Shown piece by piece: positions 27,153 through 35,701 of a stretch of DNA of 64,000 nucleotides. Both the position numbers and the translations under genes were made by a program. Numbering within the stretch: the stretch's first letter is position 1; every line of letters begins with the position of its first letter. The notes below the pieces were generated by a model. The model did not search any database, was not told the DNA's origin, and saw only the letters and a list, made by a program, of their open reading frames with translations. Origin of the DNA: CAIXSC01 sp046349915 (GTDB lineage: Bacteria; Planctomycetota; Planctomycetia; Pirellulales; Pirellulaceae); contig JAXMBL010000003.1 of assembly GCA_046349915.1 (NCBI GenBank), positions 124,001 through 188,000 of the forward strand, given 5' to 3'.

Positions 27153-29146
27153 ATGTTCCAGTTCTGGAATTCCTGGACCCGTACCGATCGACGCGACGCC
27201 CGGCAGCGGATCGAGTCGCAACGACGCGCTGGCGCTCGACGACGCCTCTTCTCTCCCGAACAGTTGGAGACGCGCCGGAACTTTGCCTGCACGGCACCGA
27301 CCAATCCGATCGGATTGATGTCGGAGTCATTGCTGGCGTGCCGCAATTCAACATGAATGGCGACGGCGATATCGATGTCGTGGGCGGAAACTTCGAAGAG
27401 TTTCGCGTCATGGGTGAACGCGGCAACGACTTGCTGAATGGTCAAGGCTCCGACGTTGTCGGCAGTGCTTTCACCTTTGGACTCGCTCTACATGGCGGAG
27501 ACGGTGATGACACAACGATTGGCGGCAATAACATCACCTCGCACGAAGGAGGCGCCGGCAACGATCATCTGATTGGCGGCCCGAATCTGGATAAATTCCT
27601 GTACAGCGGCGGGAACCTCGGGCACGACGTGATTACCGACACGCCGGATCAGAATGGCACGCTCTTGTTCTCCCAGCTGGCGCCGCTGCCCGACTTCATT
27701 GGCCCCATCACGCTGGATCTCTCGAAAACCACGGCTCAAGTTGTCAATGCGGGCAATCTGACGCTCACTCTGGAAAACCAGTGCATTGACGTCGTTGTGG
27801 CGACGGAAGGCAACGACACGATCCTCGGCAACTCGCGCTCCAACGTTCTGCTGGGCAAGGGCGGCGACGACGTGATCGATGGCGATCCCACTCAAGGACG
27901 AGTTCTCACGTTTGGCAACGACTGGATCTACGGCGGCGAAGGGAACGACGTGCTGTTCGGTCGCGGAGGCGATGACTTGCTGGATGGCGAAGAAGGCAAT
28001 GACAACGTCTACGGAGGCGCGGGGAACGATCAGATTCACGGAGGCTTTGGCGCCGACTTGCTGGTCGCGGACGCTGGGAATGATGTCGTGTTTGGCGATC
28101 CGCTGCTGATCGTCATCGGCGGCGATGATAACGATCTGCTGCTCGGCCAAGACGGAAACGACCAACTCAACGGCGGCAAAGCCAACGACATCCTTGACGG
28201 CGGTGATGGCAACGACCTCATCGAAGGGAACGAAGGGGATGATGTCATCGACGGCGAAGCTGGGAACGACCTGATCAATGGCGATGCAGGCGATGATGTT
28301 CTATCGGGAAGCGACGGCAATGACCGACTTTATGGCGGCCAAGGCGAGGACTCGCTGTACGGTGACGACGGCGACGATGTTCTCGACGGTGGCGACCAAG
28401 CCGACGACTTGTTCGGAGGTCAGGGCGATGACCAATTGATGGGCGGAGAGGGGGACGACGACCTGCACGGCGGCGACGACAACGATTTGCTGGAAGGCGG
28501 TAATGGCACGGACAAACTGGCGGGTGAAAACGGAAACGATGACCTGTATGGTCAGGGCGGTAAGGACACGATTTCCGGCGGATTCGGTAACGACAAACTG
28601 CACGGCGGCGCGCAAGCCGACTCCATGACTGGCGACGCAGGCAACGATCAACTTTACGGCGGCGCGGGTAATGACAAACTGTATGGCGGCGACGACGAAG
28701 ATGAATTATTCGGCGACATCGGCGCGGACGAGTTGCATGGCGGCGATGGGGATGAATTGTTGAATGGCGAGTCTGGCGACGACAAGCTGTACGGCGATGA
28801 CGGCGCCGACACCCTGTACGGCAGCCAAGGAGATGATGAACTGTGGGGCGGCTTTGGCAACGACAAGATCCACGGCGGCGACGGCGATGATCGCCTCCGC
28901 GGAGAGCAGGGTGAAGACAAGCTGTATGGCGATGACGGAGACGACAATCTGAATGGCGGCGCCGGCTGGGATATGCTGTTCGGCGGCGCCGGTAATGACT
29001 TCCTCCGCGGTGGCGACCTCGATGTCGCGATCGACGCGATCTACGGAGAAAGCGGCATCGACTTCTTCCTGTTCGGGCTCCCCGAAGAGATGTTTGCCTC
29101 GGATCTCAACCCGCTCGAGGGCGACATGTTCGCGATTTTCGCCTAG
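27153..29146 (+). CDS. RTX-repeat calcium-binding surface protein, apparently frameshifted near its N-terminus
   Basis: About 660 residues dominated by nonapeptide repeats GGxGxDxLx (about 27840-29030), which form calcium-binding beta-rolls in exported proteins. The reading frame that carries them is open from 27146, but its first 40 codons do not look like protein. The frame beginning at the ATG 27153 has a good ribosome-binding site and encodes the planctomycete surface-protein opening, FSPEQLETRRN, then stops making sense. The long frame picks up at once with CLHGTDQSDRID, a typical continuation. One extra C near 27281 (AAC CTT TGC instead of AAC TTT GC) would join them. So this is either a single-base loss (sequencing error or a true mutation) or an unusual -1 frameshift. 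No obvious slippery heptamer is present. Confidence 0.82.
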
Positions 29147-29150
29147 GGCC

Positions 29151-30269
29151 TCAACGTCCGTAACGCTCGATCCACTCGTAAATTCGGGTCTCCGCCGACG
29201 CGGGGACCGAATGGCCAAGCTTGTGGTTGAGCAGCCCGATGCGAGCGGGCGAGTCGTCCAACAACTTGTAGACAGGGATGGCGGCCTCGATGAAAGGCCA
29301 ACTGCGGTCGCCATCCGCGGAATCGCCTCCGATCAAGAGAAAGGGGCGAGGAGCAATCAGTGCGAGCAACTCATGGTGCTCGCGAGGAAAATCGGGCGAA
29401 CGAATCTGGGGACCGAGATACCACAACGCATCCCAGTTCGAGTACTTGGTTCCAATGCCTCCCTCGCTGCTGACCGTGCAGGTCACTCGATCGTCGAACG
29501 CGGCCAGATAGACCACTTCCTTCGCGCCAAGCGAATGTCCCACCGCGGTCACATGCTTGGCGTCGATGTTGGGTTCGGCCAGCAACAAGTCGAGCGCCAA
29601 CTGGGCGTCGCGCAGCATCTTGGCCATGCCGGTGGATCCCGGATACTGCTTGACGAATCGCTCCGCTTCGCCCTGGGCCGCAATCTTGCCTCCATCCTGC
29701 CACAAATAGTTGCGCGGACAGATGCAGGCAAAGCCGCGTTGTGCGAGTTTCAGGCCGAAGAACTTCTCGGGGGGGCCTTCGAGTCCCGCGGGCTGACGAA
29801 TCGTGTGGTCAACGGTCGAATGCAACACGATGGCGGCTGGTTGCGGTTGGGCCGCCAAAGCAGACCCCGGTTTGGGTCGTAGCACATAAGCTTCCGTTTC
29901 CCACTCGGGGCCCGCCGAGTAACGAATGCGGCGACGCAGCACGTCGCCCACTTCGTCCTCTTCCAAGATGGTTACTTTCGGAAGCGGCGATCGAGCAATC
30001 TTGGGTTCGCCCAACACCCGCAGCCACTCGCGCCGCAGTTCTTCTCGCTTCACCTTCCACGCGTCGCGAGTCTCGATCTTGCGTCCTTCGCGATCGACCA
30101 GCAGTGGTGCAAGCTGAGGAACTCCCGAGGGAGCTTTAGCGGGCGGCGTTTGCACTTCCGCCAACCATGCGACTTCGGCCGCGCTCAAGGCGCCTTGCCA
30201 AGCAACCCAACTCGACCAAGCCAATCCCAAAATCGCCGCCAACCTAGCCACTCGACTTGCACGACTCAT
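29151..30269 (-). CDS. Exported alpha/beta hydrolase (acetylxylan-esterase / dienelactone-hydrolase-like)
   Basis: 372 residues. A signal peptide is visible (LAAILGLAWSSWVAWQGALSAAE). The catalytic triad can be placed: nucleophile Ser246 in GHSLG, an acid in GGDSADGDRSWP and the His of LNHKLGHSVP. The region before the nucleophile (ERFVKQYPGSTGMAKMLRDAQLALDLL) has the lid helices of large bacterial esterases. Related planctomycete proteins are often annotated as acetylxylan esterases or cephalosporin-C deacetylases; the substrate here is unknown. It ends 4 bases after the convergent RTX gene, so the two stops nearly touch, and its promoter faces the palindrome cluster at 30323-30540. Confidence 0.85.
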   Translation of the reverse strand: MSRASRVARLAAILGLAWSSWVAWQGALSAAEVAWLAEVQTPPAKAPSGVPQLAPLLVDREGRKIETRDAWKVKREELRREWLRVLGEPKIARSPLPKVTILEEDEVGDVLRRRIRYSAGPEWETEAYVLRPKPGSALAAQPQPAAIVLHSTVDHTIRQPAGLEGPPEKFFGLKLAQRGFACICPRNYLWQDGGKIAAQGEAERFVKQYPGSTGMAKMLRDAQLALDLLLAEPNIDAKHVTAVGHSLGAKEVVYLAAFDDRVTCTVSSEGGIGTKYSNWDALWYLGPQIRSPDFPREHHELLALIAPRPFLLIGGDSADGDRSWPFIEAAIPVYKLLDDSPARIGLLNHKLGHSVPASAETRIYEWIERYGR

Positions 30270-30322
30270 GGCCTAACCCTTAGTTTCGTTCGAGAGATTT
30301 GGCACAGATTTAGAATGGGGAG

Positions 30323-30379
30323 CGACGGACTTCCAGTCCGTCGATTCGCAGCAATGTACGACGGACTTCTAGTCCGTCG
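30323..30379. repeat. Dispersed palindrome doublet, forward (loops TTCCA, TTCTA)
   Basis: Two copies (arms CGACGGAC / GTCCGTCG at 30323 and 30359), period 36 bp. Their loop is the reverse complement of that in the doublet at 30484-30540, so the two doublets face each other. Confidence 0.95.
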
Positions 30380-30483
30380 CCCCGATCCGTCGCGAAGTGG
30401 GGCTTGCGCTTTATCACAGCCAAGAACATGGTTTGGCGGAGAATTGAGGAAAGGTTGATAGGGCCGTTGGGCGCAAACCGATT

Positions 30484-30540
30484 CGACGGACTAGAAGTCC
30501 GTCGTACGTGGCGAGCAGCCGACGGACTGGAAGTCCGTCG
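30484..30540. repeat. Dispersed palindrome doublet, reverse (loops TAGAA, TGGAA)
   Basis: Two copies starting at 30484 and 30520, again with period 36 bp. The second ends 4 bases before the TAA stop of frr and may act as its terminator hairpin. With the facing doublet at 30323 it encloses about 100 bp of unrelated sequence. Confidence 0.95.
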
Positions 30541-30544
30541 TACG

Positions 30545-31105
30545 TTAGTTTTCCATGACTTCGGATTCGCGAGTTTTCGCCATGTCGCCTACTTTGTTCT
30601 CGTAATCCTTGGTGAGTTCCTGGACTTGTTCCTTAAGCGCATCGCGTTCGTCTTCGCTCAGCAGCTTGTCCTTCTCGGCCAGATCGATGGCCTTGTTGGC
30701 GTCGCGGCGGACGTTGCGGATCGAGACCTTGGCGTCTTCGGCCAGTTCTTTCACGCGGGCCACGAGTTTACGGCGAGTTTCAGCGGAGAGCGGGGGGATG
30801 TTGATGCGAATGAACTTGCCGTCATTCTGCGGGTTGAAGCCGAGCCCGCTGGCGATGATGGCCTTCTCGATGTCCTTCATCGTGCTGGCGTCGTAAGGAC
30901 GAATGACGATCTGAGTCGGTTCAGGAGCGCCGATCGAAGCGAGTTGCTTGATCGGCATCGCCGATCCATACACTTCCACGCGGAGCGAGTCGACCAAGCC
31001 CGGGTTGGCTCGTCCCGTGCGAATCCCCGCCAGATTGCCCTTGAGCACCTGGATCGCCTTGTCCATCCGCTCTTCCGCGTCCAGCAGGATTTCGTCGCCG
31101 CCCAT
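30545..31105 (-). CDS. frr: Ribosome recycling factor
   Basis: Splits the post-termination ribosome with EF-G. 186 residues from the ATG at 31105, close to the usual 185. The family motif GIRTGRANPGLVDSLRVE and the C-terminal helical region (ERDALKEQVQELTKDYENKV) are clear. The ATG at 31120 has its Shine-Dalgarno GGAG directly against it, whereas GGGAG at 31114-31118 is 8 nt before the ATG at 31105, so the shorter start is preferred. It is the last gene of the rpsB-tsf-pyrH-frr cluster, the common bacterial order, and ends next to a palindrome doublet. Confidence 0.97.
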   Translation of the reverse strand: MGGDEILLDAEERMDKAIQVLKGNLAGIRTGRANPGLVDSLRVEVYGSAMPIKQLASIGAPEPTQIVIRPYDASTMKDIEKAIIASGLGFNPQNDGKFIRINIPPLSAETRRKLVARVKELAEDAKVSIRNVRRDANKAIDLAEKDKLLSEDERDALKEQVQELTKDYENKVGDMAKTRESEVMEN

Positions 31106-31279
31106 CGTGTTCGCTCCCATCTCCAGATCGTGTACGCTTCGCAGTCATTCCGTCGAATCTACCGCCATCGCCCGTCGCCCGATTCTCTCGTGCTCGGAGA
31201 AGTCCGACAAGCCCCAACGCGAGACGCTCCGCGAGGCGCTCAGGGAGACGCCGATCACAGGAGACGCCGGCCACAAAGG

Positions 31280-32026
31280 TCAGGCGCCGCTAATAATGGT
31301 TCCCAGACGCTCGCCCTGTACGGCTCGCTGAATATTTCCCTCTTTGCGATAGTTGAAAACCAGAATGGGCATCTTGTGTTCCATGCACTGCGCGATGGCC
31401 GTGCTGTCCATCACTCGCAGGTTCTGCTCGCGCAGCGCGTTGTAATGCAACTCGCGGTACAAAACGGCGTGCGGGTTCTTCTCGGGGTCGTCACTGTAGA
31501 CGCCGTCGACTCGAGTGGCCTTCATCAAAATGTCGCATTCCAATTCGAGCGCACGCTGGGCGGCCGCCGTGTCGGTCGTGACATAAGGGCTGCCGGTGCC
31601 GGCCGCCAGAATGATCATGCGCCCCTTTTCCAGGTGTCGGCGAGCTCGTCGGCGAATGTACGGTTCGGCCACTCCGTCCATGCGGATCGCCGACATGAGG
31701 CGAGTCTGGCAACCGAGCGATTCCAAGGCATCTTGTAGAGCCAAGCCGTTGATCACCGTGGCCAGCATTCCCATGTAGTGGGCGGTCGCCTCCTGGATTC
31801 CGCTATGGATGTTCTTGAACTGCGACCCGCGCAGGATGTTGCCTCCGCCAATCACCAAGGCGATTTGACAGCCGGCCGCCGAAGCTTGCTGGACTTGTCG
31901 AGCCATGTGGAGCACTTCGTCCATCCCAATGCCTCGTTCGCCGGCGCGGCTGAAGCTCTCGCCGGAGAGCTTCAGCAACACGCGACGATACTGACGCTTC
32001 GAATCTCCGTTCGCGGACTCGTTCAT
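31280..32026 (-). CDS. pyrH: UMP kinase
   Basis: Phosphorylates UMP to UDP in pyrimidine nucleotide synthesis; hexameric amino-acid-kinase family, cytoplasmic. 248 residues, normal length. Visible motifs: KLSGES at the N-terminus, VIGGGNILRG, the acidic loop around ATRVDGVYSDDP, and MPILVFN near the C-terminus. The ATG at 32026 has AAGGA upstream. A strong intrinsic terminator on the same strand lies about 15 nt before the ribosome-binding site, so pyrH is either expressed at reduced level from the rpsB promoter by read-through or from its own promoter. Confidence 0.97.
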   Translation of the reverse strand: MNESANGDSKRQYRRVLLKLSGESFSRAGERGIGMDEVLHMARQVQQASAAGCQIALVIGGGNILRGSQFKNIHSGIQEATAHYMGMLATVINGLALQDALESLGCQTRLMSAIRMDGVAEPYIRRRARRHLEKGRMIILAAGTGSPYVTTDTAAAQRALELECDILMKATRVDGVYSDDPEKNPHAVLYRELHYNALREQNLRVMDSTAIAQCMEHKMPILVFNYRKEGNIQRAVQGERLGTIISGA

Positions 32027-32040
32027 AGACGGTTCCTTGG

Positions 32041-32076
32041 AAAGAAAAGAGCGTCGAGCGAAAACGCTCGACGCTC
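32041..32076 (-). terminator. Intrinsic terminator between tsf and pyrH
   Basis: Perfect 12-bp stem GAGCGTCGAGCG / CGCTCGACGCTC with a 4-nt loop, followed on the minus strand by TTTTCTTT. This is the most canonical Rho-independent terminator in the window. It lies after tsf and immediately before pyrH. Confidence 0.85.
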
Positions 32077-32148
32077 CTTAGTGGAAACGGACCGGACCGC
32101 AAGCCGCGCGAGCCATTGCGATTCGCAGCGGCCGCGGGAGGTTGAGCG

Positions 32149-32985
32149 TTACTCGGACTTGCCGAGTTCCCAGTGGACGAACTTCACGAGTTTCATGCCG
32201 TGCTGTTCGGCGAACTTGCCAACGGTCAGCTTGTTTTCCTTGACGAACGGCTGTTCCGTCAGCACTCGTTCCGCATAGAAGTTTCGCAGCTGACCTTCGA
32301 CGATCTTGTCGATGATGTTGACGGGCTTGCCTTCCTTCAGGGCCATTTCCTTCAGGATTCCCCGTTCCCGCTCGACTTGATCGGCAGGCACGTCTTCCTT
32401 GGTCAGACCCATGGGACGCATGGCCGCAACGTGCATGCAGACGTCCTTCGCCGCCGCGTCGTTGCCGCCTTCGACTTGCAGCAACACGCCCGAAACGGTC
32501 GTTGCGTTGTGGCTGTAGCCGCCGCAAGGACCTTCAAAACGCACCATGCGGCCGACGTTGAACACTTCGCGGATGCGATTGAACAAGTCGTCCTTCTGCT
32601 GTCGGAGCGTCATGCCAGGCTTGCTGGGCGAGGCCTGATCCAACAACTCTTCGCCCGTCGCAGCGCCGGGGCCGGTGGCGAGTTGCTTGGCCAAATCGTT
32701 CGCCAACTGGATGAACTCTTCGTTCGCGGCCACTGGCGCGCTTTCGCACTTCAGCTCGACCATGGCGCCGGTCGTCGCCGACGTACCGACATACAGGCCA
32801 AAGCGACCGAACGAAGTCTCGCGATCCGAGCGAGCGCCCAGGATCTTGAGGCCGCGTTCGCGCAACAAACGGATAGCCTCTTCTTCGTTCCCCTGCGCGT
32901 CGGTCAACGCCTTCTTCACGTCCATCATCGGCAAGCCGGTCTTCTTGCGCAAGTCATTCACGGCAGCCGCGGTAATCTCAGCCAT
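32149..32985 (-). CDS. tsf: Elongation factor Ts
   Basis: Guanine-nucleotide exchange factor for EF-Tu. 278 residues. The N-terminal UBA-like domain has the motif LRKKTGLPMMDVKKALTDA, and the first core strand region shows GLYVGTSATTGAMVELKCES. The second conserved block HVAAMRPMGLTKEDVP is present, and the C-terminal segment KFVHWELGK closes the protein. The start has an excellent Shine-Dalgarno GGAGGA. It is 101 nt after rpsB on the same strand, an order found in most bacteria. Confidence 0.97.
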   Translation of the reverse strand: MAEITAAAVNDLRKKTGLPMMDVKKALTDAQGNEEEAIRLLRERGLKILGARSDRETSFGRFGLYVGTSATTGAMVELKCESAPVAANEEFIQLANDLAKQLATGPGAATGEELLDQASPSKPGMTLRQQKDDLFNRIREVFNVGRMVRFEGPCGGYSHNATTVSGVLLQVEGGNDAAAKDVCMHVAAMRPMGLTKEDVPADQVERERGILKEMALKEGKPVNIIDKIVEGQLRNFYAERVLTEQPFVKENKLTVGKFAEQHGMKLVKFVHWELGKSE

Positions 32986-33086
32986 TCGAAATGTCTCCTC
33001 CTACGATTTATCTTTGGAAGCGCTCCGCACTCGCTCTTTCGTACTCGTCTCGCGGAACTCAGAGCGCTAAGCACTCGCCTATGTCG

Positions 33087-33854
33087 TTAGTCGCCCTTTT
33101 CAGCCACCGCCGCCGCTTCGGCAGCCGCCTGGCTATTGTCACTCTTCACATCCTTGCTCGCGACGGCCGTCACTTGATTCTTCGCCGCGGCGATCGCGTC
33201 CGCCAAATGGCGAGCGACGAGTTCGATCGAGCGAATACCGTCGTCATTGCCAGGAATCGGCAAATCGACCAAATCGGGATCGCAGTCGGTATCGATCAAC
33301 GCCACGGTCGCGATGCCCAGCGAACGCGCTTCGCGGATCGCATTCTTTTCTTTCTTGGGGTCGAAGACCACCAAGCATTCCGGCAGGCGATTCAAGAGCC
33401 GCAAACCGTTCAGGTTGCGGTACATCTTGCGATACTCGCGAGCCAAGGCCGACTGCATCTTCTTCGAGTAGTTGGCCAACTCCGGGCCCGCTCGCAATGC
33501 TTCCAACTCTTCCAAACGAGCCAGCCGGCTGCGGACCGTACGGAAGTTGGTCAACGCACCACCCAGCCAACGCTCGGCGACGAAGGGCATGCCGCAACGC
33601 AGGGCTTCGCGTTCGACGGCCGACTGAGCCTGACGCTTCGTGCCGACAAACAGCACCAAACTGCCGCCCGCCGCCACCTGGCCCAAGTACTTCTTCGCTC
33701 GCAGCAGACCGCGAACCGTTTCGCGGACGTCAATAATGTGAATCAGGCCTTTGCGCGCATAAATGTAGGGCGCCATCTTCGGATTCCAACGGCTCGCCCG
33801 ATGTCCAAAGTGCACGCCTGCCTGTACCAGCTCTTCCACCATCGTTTGCGACAC
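33087..33854 (-). CDS. rpsB: 30S ribosomal protein S2
   Basis: Small-subunit ribosomal protein near the platform. 255 residues from a GTG at 33854 with GGGAGA 9 nt upstream. The family motif AGVHFGHRASRWNPKM starts about 13 residues in, and the central RKGLIHIIDV, FVGTKRQAQ, ERWLGGALTNF, FDPKKEKNAIREA and NDDGIRSIELV segments match S2. The frame is open to 33935, but the extra residues lack family similarity. A Lys/Ala/Glu-rich tail (AAEAAAVAEKGD) extends the C-terminus. First gene of the translation cluster; the promoter must lie in 33855-34312. Confidence 0.97.
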   Translation of the reverse strand: MSQTMVEELVQAGVHFGHRASRWNPKMAPYIYARKGLIHIIDVRETVRGLLRAKKYLGQVAAGGSLVLFVGTKRQAQSAVEREALRCGMPFVAERWLGGALTNFRTVRSRLARLEELEALRAGPELANYSKKMQSALAREYRKMYRNLNGLRLLNRLPECLVVFDPKKEKNAIREARSLGIATVALIDTDCDPDLVDLPIPGNDDGIRSIELVARHLADAIAAAKNQVTAVASKDVKSDNSQAAAEAAAVAEKGD

Positions 33855-34312
33855 GGAACTGCATCTCCCGATCGAATTCAATCGATCTTTGCGGCGATGA
33901 CACTCAAGCTCCCCAGGAGCCGTTACGAGTGCCACAGGTCGAACCTTCGCCTACGCTCTCAAAAAACGAAAACCTGCCCCCACGCTCCAGCGACTACGTC
34001 GACTGCAACGCGAGTCCTGTCCAACACGGACAAGCCAAAAAGTCTATCAGTGCCCGACTCGTTTCACAAGCCGAGACGTCGCTCGATTGCAAGTGTTTAC
34101 GTTGAAGCCGTTTGCGGTGATCTCGGCGGTGCAAGCGGGCCTCGGTGGCGAGCACGGATTTTCGTTTATCGGCTATTCAACCGCCACCCTTGTAGCGGAA
34201 ATGGGCGGAGTGCCTGCGGGGGCGGGCGGTGTGGGGCCGAGGATCGGAATTCTTGCGAATTCCGCTACAAGGAGGACGCGGAGTCGGAATTCTTGCGAAT
34301 TCCGCTACGGGG
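33855..34312. other. Gap upstream of rpsB with hairpin repeats
   Basis: 458 bases. The half nearer rpsB should hold its promoter and leader; I see no clear promoter or ribosomal-protein binding motif. The half nearer 34312 has the repeats listed at 34245-34308 and a half-copy TAGCGGAA near 34192. Confidence 0.6.
34245..34308. repeat. Two hairpin repeats CGGAATTC-TTGC-GAATTCCG, period 40
   Basis: Each copy is a perfect 8-bp stem with a TTGC loop followed by CTAC. They lie just after the stop of the DUF1501 gene (minus strand) and could end its transcript, although no T-run follows. Confidence 0.9.
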
Positions 34313-35626
34313 TTAGGAGAAGAGCTCGGCGACGGGGGCGCCGCCATCGACGATCTTCACCGGACGCGACTCGGGGGTGTAAAGCTCTTTGTTCGCGTCC
34401 ACTCCAATCGCTTTGCAGATCGTCTGAAACAAGTCCTCGACGCTCACCGGGCGGTCCGCAACCTCCTGCCCATTCGCACTCGTCGCCCCTACCACTCGCC
34501 CGCCGCCAATTCCCGCCCCGGCCAGCAGCACATTGAAACAGCGAATCCAATGGTCGCGCCCCGGCTTCGGGGAACGACTATTCAACTTCGGCGTACGTCC
34601 AAATTCGCCCATGCAAACAACCAACGTGGTGTCGAGCAACCCTCGACGCTTCAAGTCCGCCAAAAGTGCGCCGAGCGCTTGGTCGACCTCGCCCGCGGCG
34701 GGCTCCATTCGAGCGTACAAGTCGTTGTGCATATCCCACCCGCCTCGCTGCACTTCGACGAATGGCACCCCTGACTCAATCAGTCGCCTCGCCACCAACA
34801 CGCTCTGCCCAAACTTCGACCCACCGTACTCAGTACGTACCGCTTCGCTCTCCCCCTCCAATTGAAAGGCTTTCAGTCGGGGCGATCGCATCAACTGACG
34901 AGCTCGAATGTAAAGCGTTTGTCGCTCGTCAACCAAAGCGCCGGCGCCCGATTGAGCAAACTCTTTTTCTTGAGCCGACAAGAGCGCCAAACGCCGATCG
35001 AACTGTGGATCAGCAACCAACGAGGCCACGTTCTCGGGCAACTCGCCGGGTCGCGAGATCGCGAACGGGGCATGCTTCACTCCCAAATAGCCAGCCGAGA
35101 GCGTCGAGCCAAAACTGACGAAGTTCGGCAAATCTGAAGCTGGGTCGCCCAACTCGTGCGAGACCACCGATCCAATATTGGGAAACGGTGAACCGCCGGT
35201 GAGTCTGCGGCCCGTGTGTAGATGATAATTTCCGCGCTCGTGAGCGGCCTCTTTTCCCACCAGCGTGCGAATCATCGAGGCCTGATCCATCTGCTGCGCG
35301 AGGCGCGGCCAGTAATGCGCAATCTTTACGCCTGTTGCGCGAGTTGCGATGGCCTTGGTTGAACCGCCATTCGCCGTCCCCGGTTTCGGGTCCCACATCT
35401 CCAATTGGCTGGGAGCGCCTCCTAGCCAGAGCAGAATGCATGACTTGCCTCGCCGCTTTACCGTGTCCCCTTCAGCGGCAAACAACTGCTGCCAACGCCG
35501 GTCGATGCCCAGCATGCTCGGCACAACCGTCGACAGCGCCGCCGCTCCCCACGAGACCGCGCCCAATCGCTGACAAAATAGTCGTCGGCCTCGATTGAGT
35601 TGCGAAGGATCAAAAGGATGATTCAT
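34313..35626 (-). CDS. DUF1501 family exported protein
   Basis: 437 residues. The chosen ATG (35626) has AAGAGA upstream and begins MNHPFDPSQLNRGRRLFCQRLG, with a twin-arginine-like segment then a hydrophobic stretch (AVSWGAAALSTVVPS). DUF1501 proteins belong to the alkaline-phosphatase/sulfatase-like superfamily; visible segments are CILLWLGGAPSQLEMWDPKPG at the start of the core, the ERGNYHLHTGRRL region, and near the C-terminus LVVCMGEFGRTPK and KPGRDHWIRCFNVLLAG. The physiological role is unknown, but the genes nearly always sit beside DUF1549/DUF1553 proteins, as here. It starts 75 bases after the end of that partner. Confidence 0.9.
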   Translation of the reverse strand: MNHPFDPSQLNRGRRLFCQRLGAVSWGAAALSTVVPSMLGIDRRWQQLFAAEGDTVKRRGKSCILLWLGGAPSQLEMWDPKPGTANGGSTKAIATRATGVKIAHYWPRLAQQMDQASMIRTLVGKEAAHERGNYHLHTGRRLTGGSPFPNIGSVVSHELGDPASDLPNFVSFGSTLSAGYLGVKHAPFAISRPGELPENVASLVADPQFDRRLALLSAQEKEFAQSGAGALVDERQTLYIRARQLMRSPRLKAFQLEGESEAVRTEYGGSKFGQSVLVARRLIESGVPFVEVQRGGWDMHNDLYARMEPAAGEVDQALGALLADLKRRGLLDTTLVVCMGEFGRTPKLNSRSPKPGRDHWIRCFNVLLAGAGIGGGRVVGATSANGQEVADRPVSVEDLFQTICKAIGVDANKELYTPESRPVKIVDGGAPVAELFS

Positions 35627-35701
35627 ATCGGTGTCTCTTGTTTGGAGGATCACAGACATCGCTGCTCACGCAGGGGCTGTTCAAGACGACGAAGGGCTTG
35701 G

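Noticed and set aside
27146..27160. GTG at 27146 as the start of the RTX gene
   Set aside because: It lies inside the ribosome-binding site of the ATG at 27153 and the first 40 codons look non-coding, so the frameshift explanation is preferred.
30404..31738. 444-residue plus-strand frame over frr and pyrH
   Set aside because: It is antisense to two certain genes and has no recognisable domain.
32991..34316. 441-residue plus-strand frame over rpsB
   Set aside because: Antisense to a certain ribosomal protein gene and without homology I can see.
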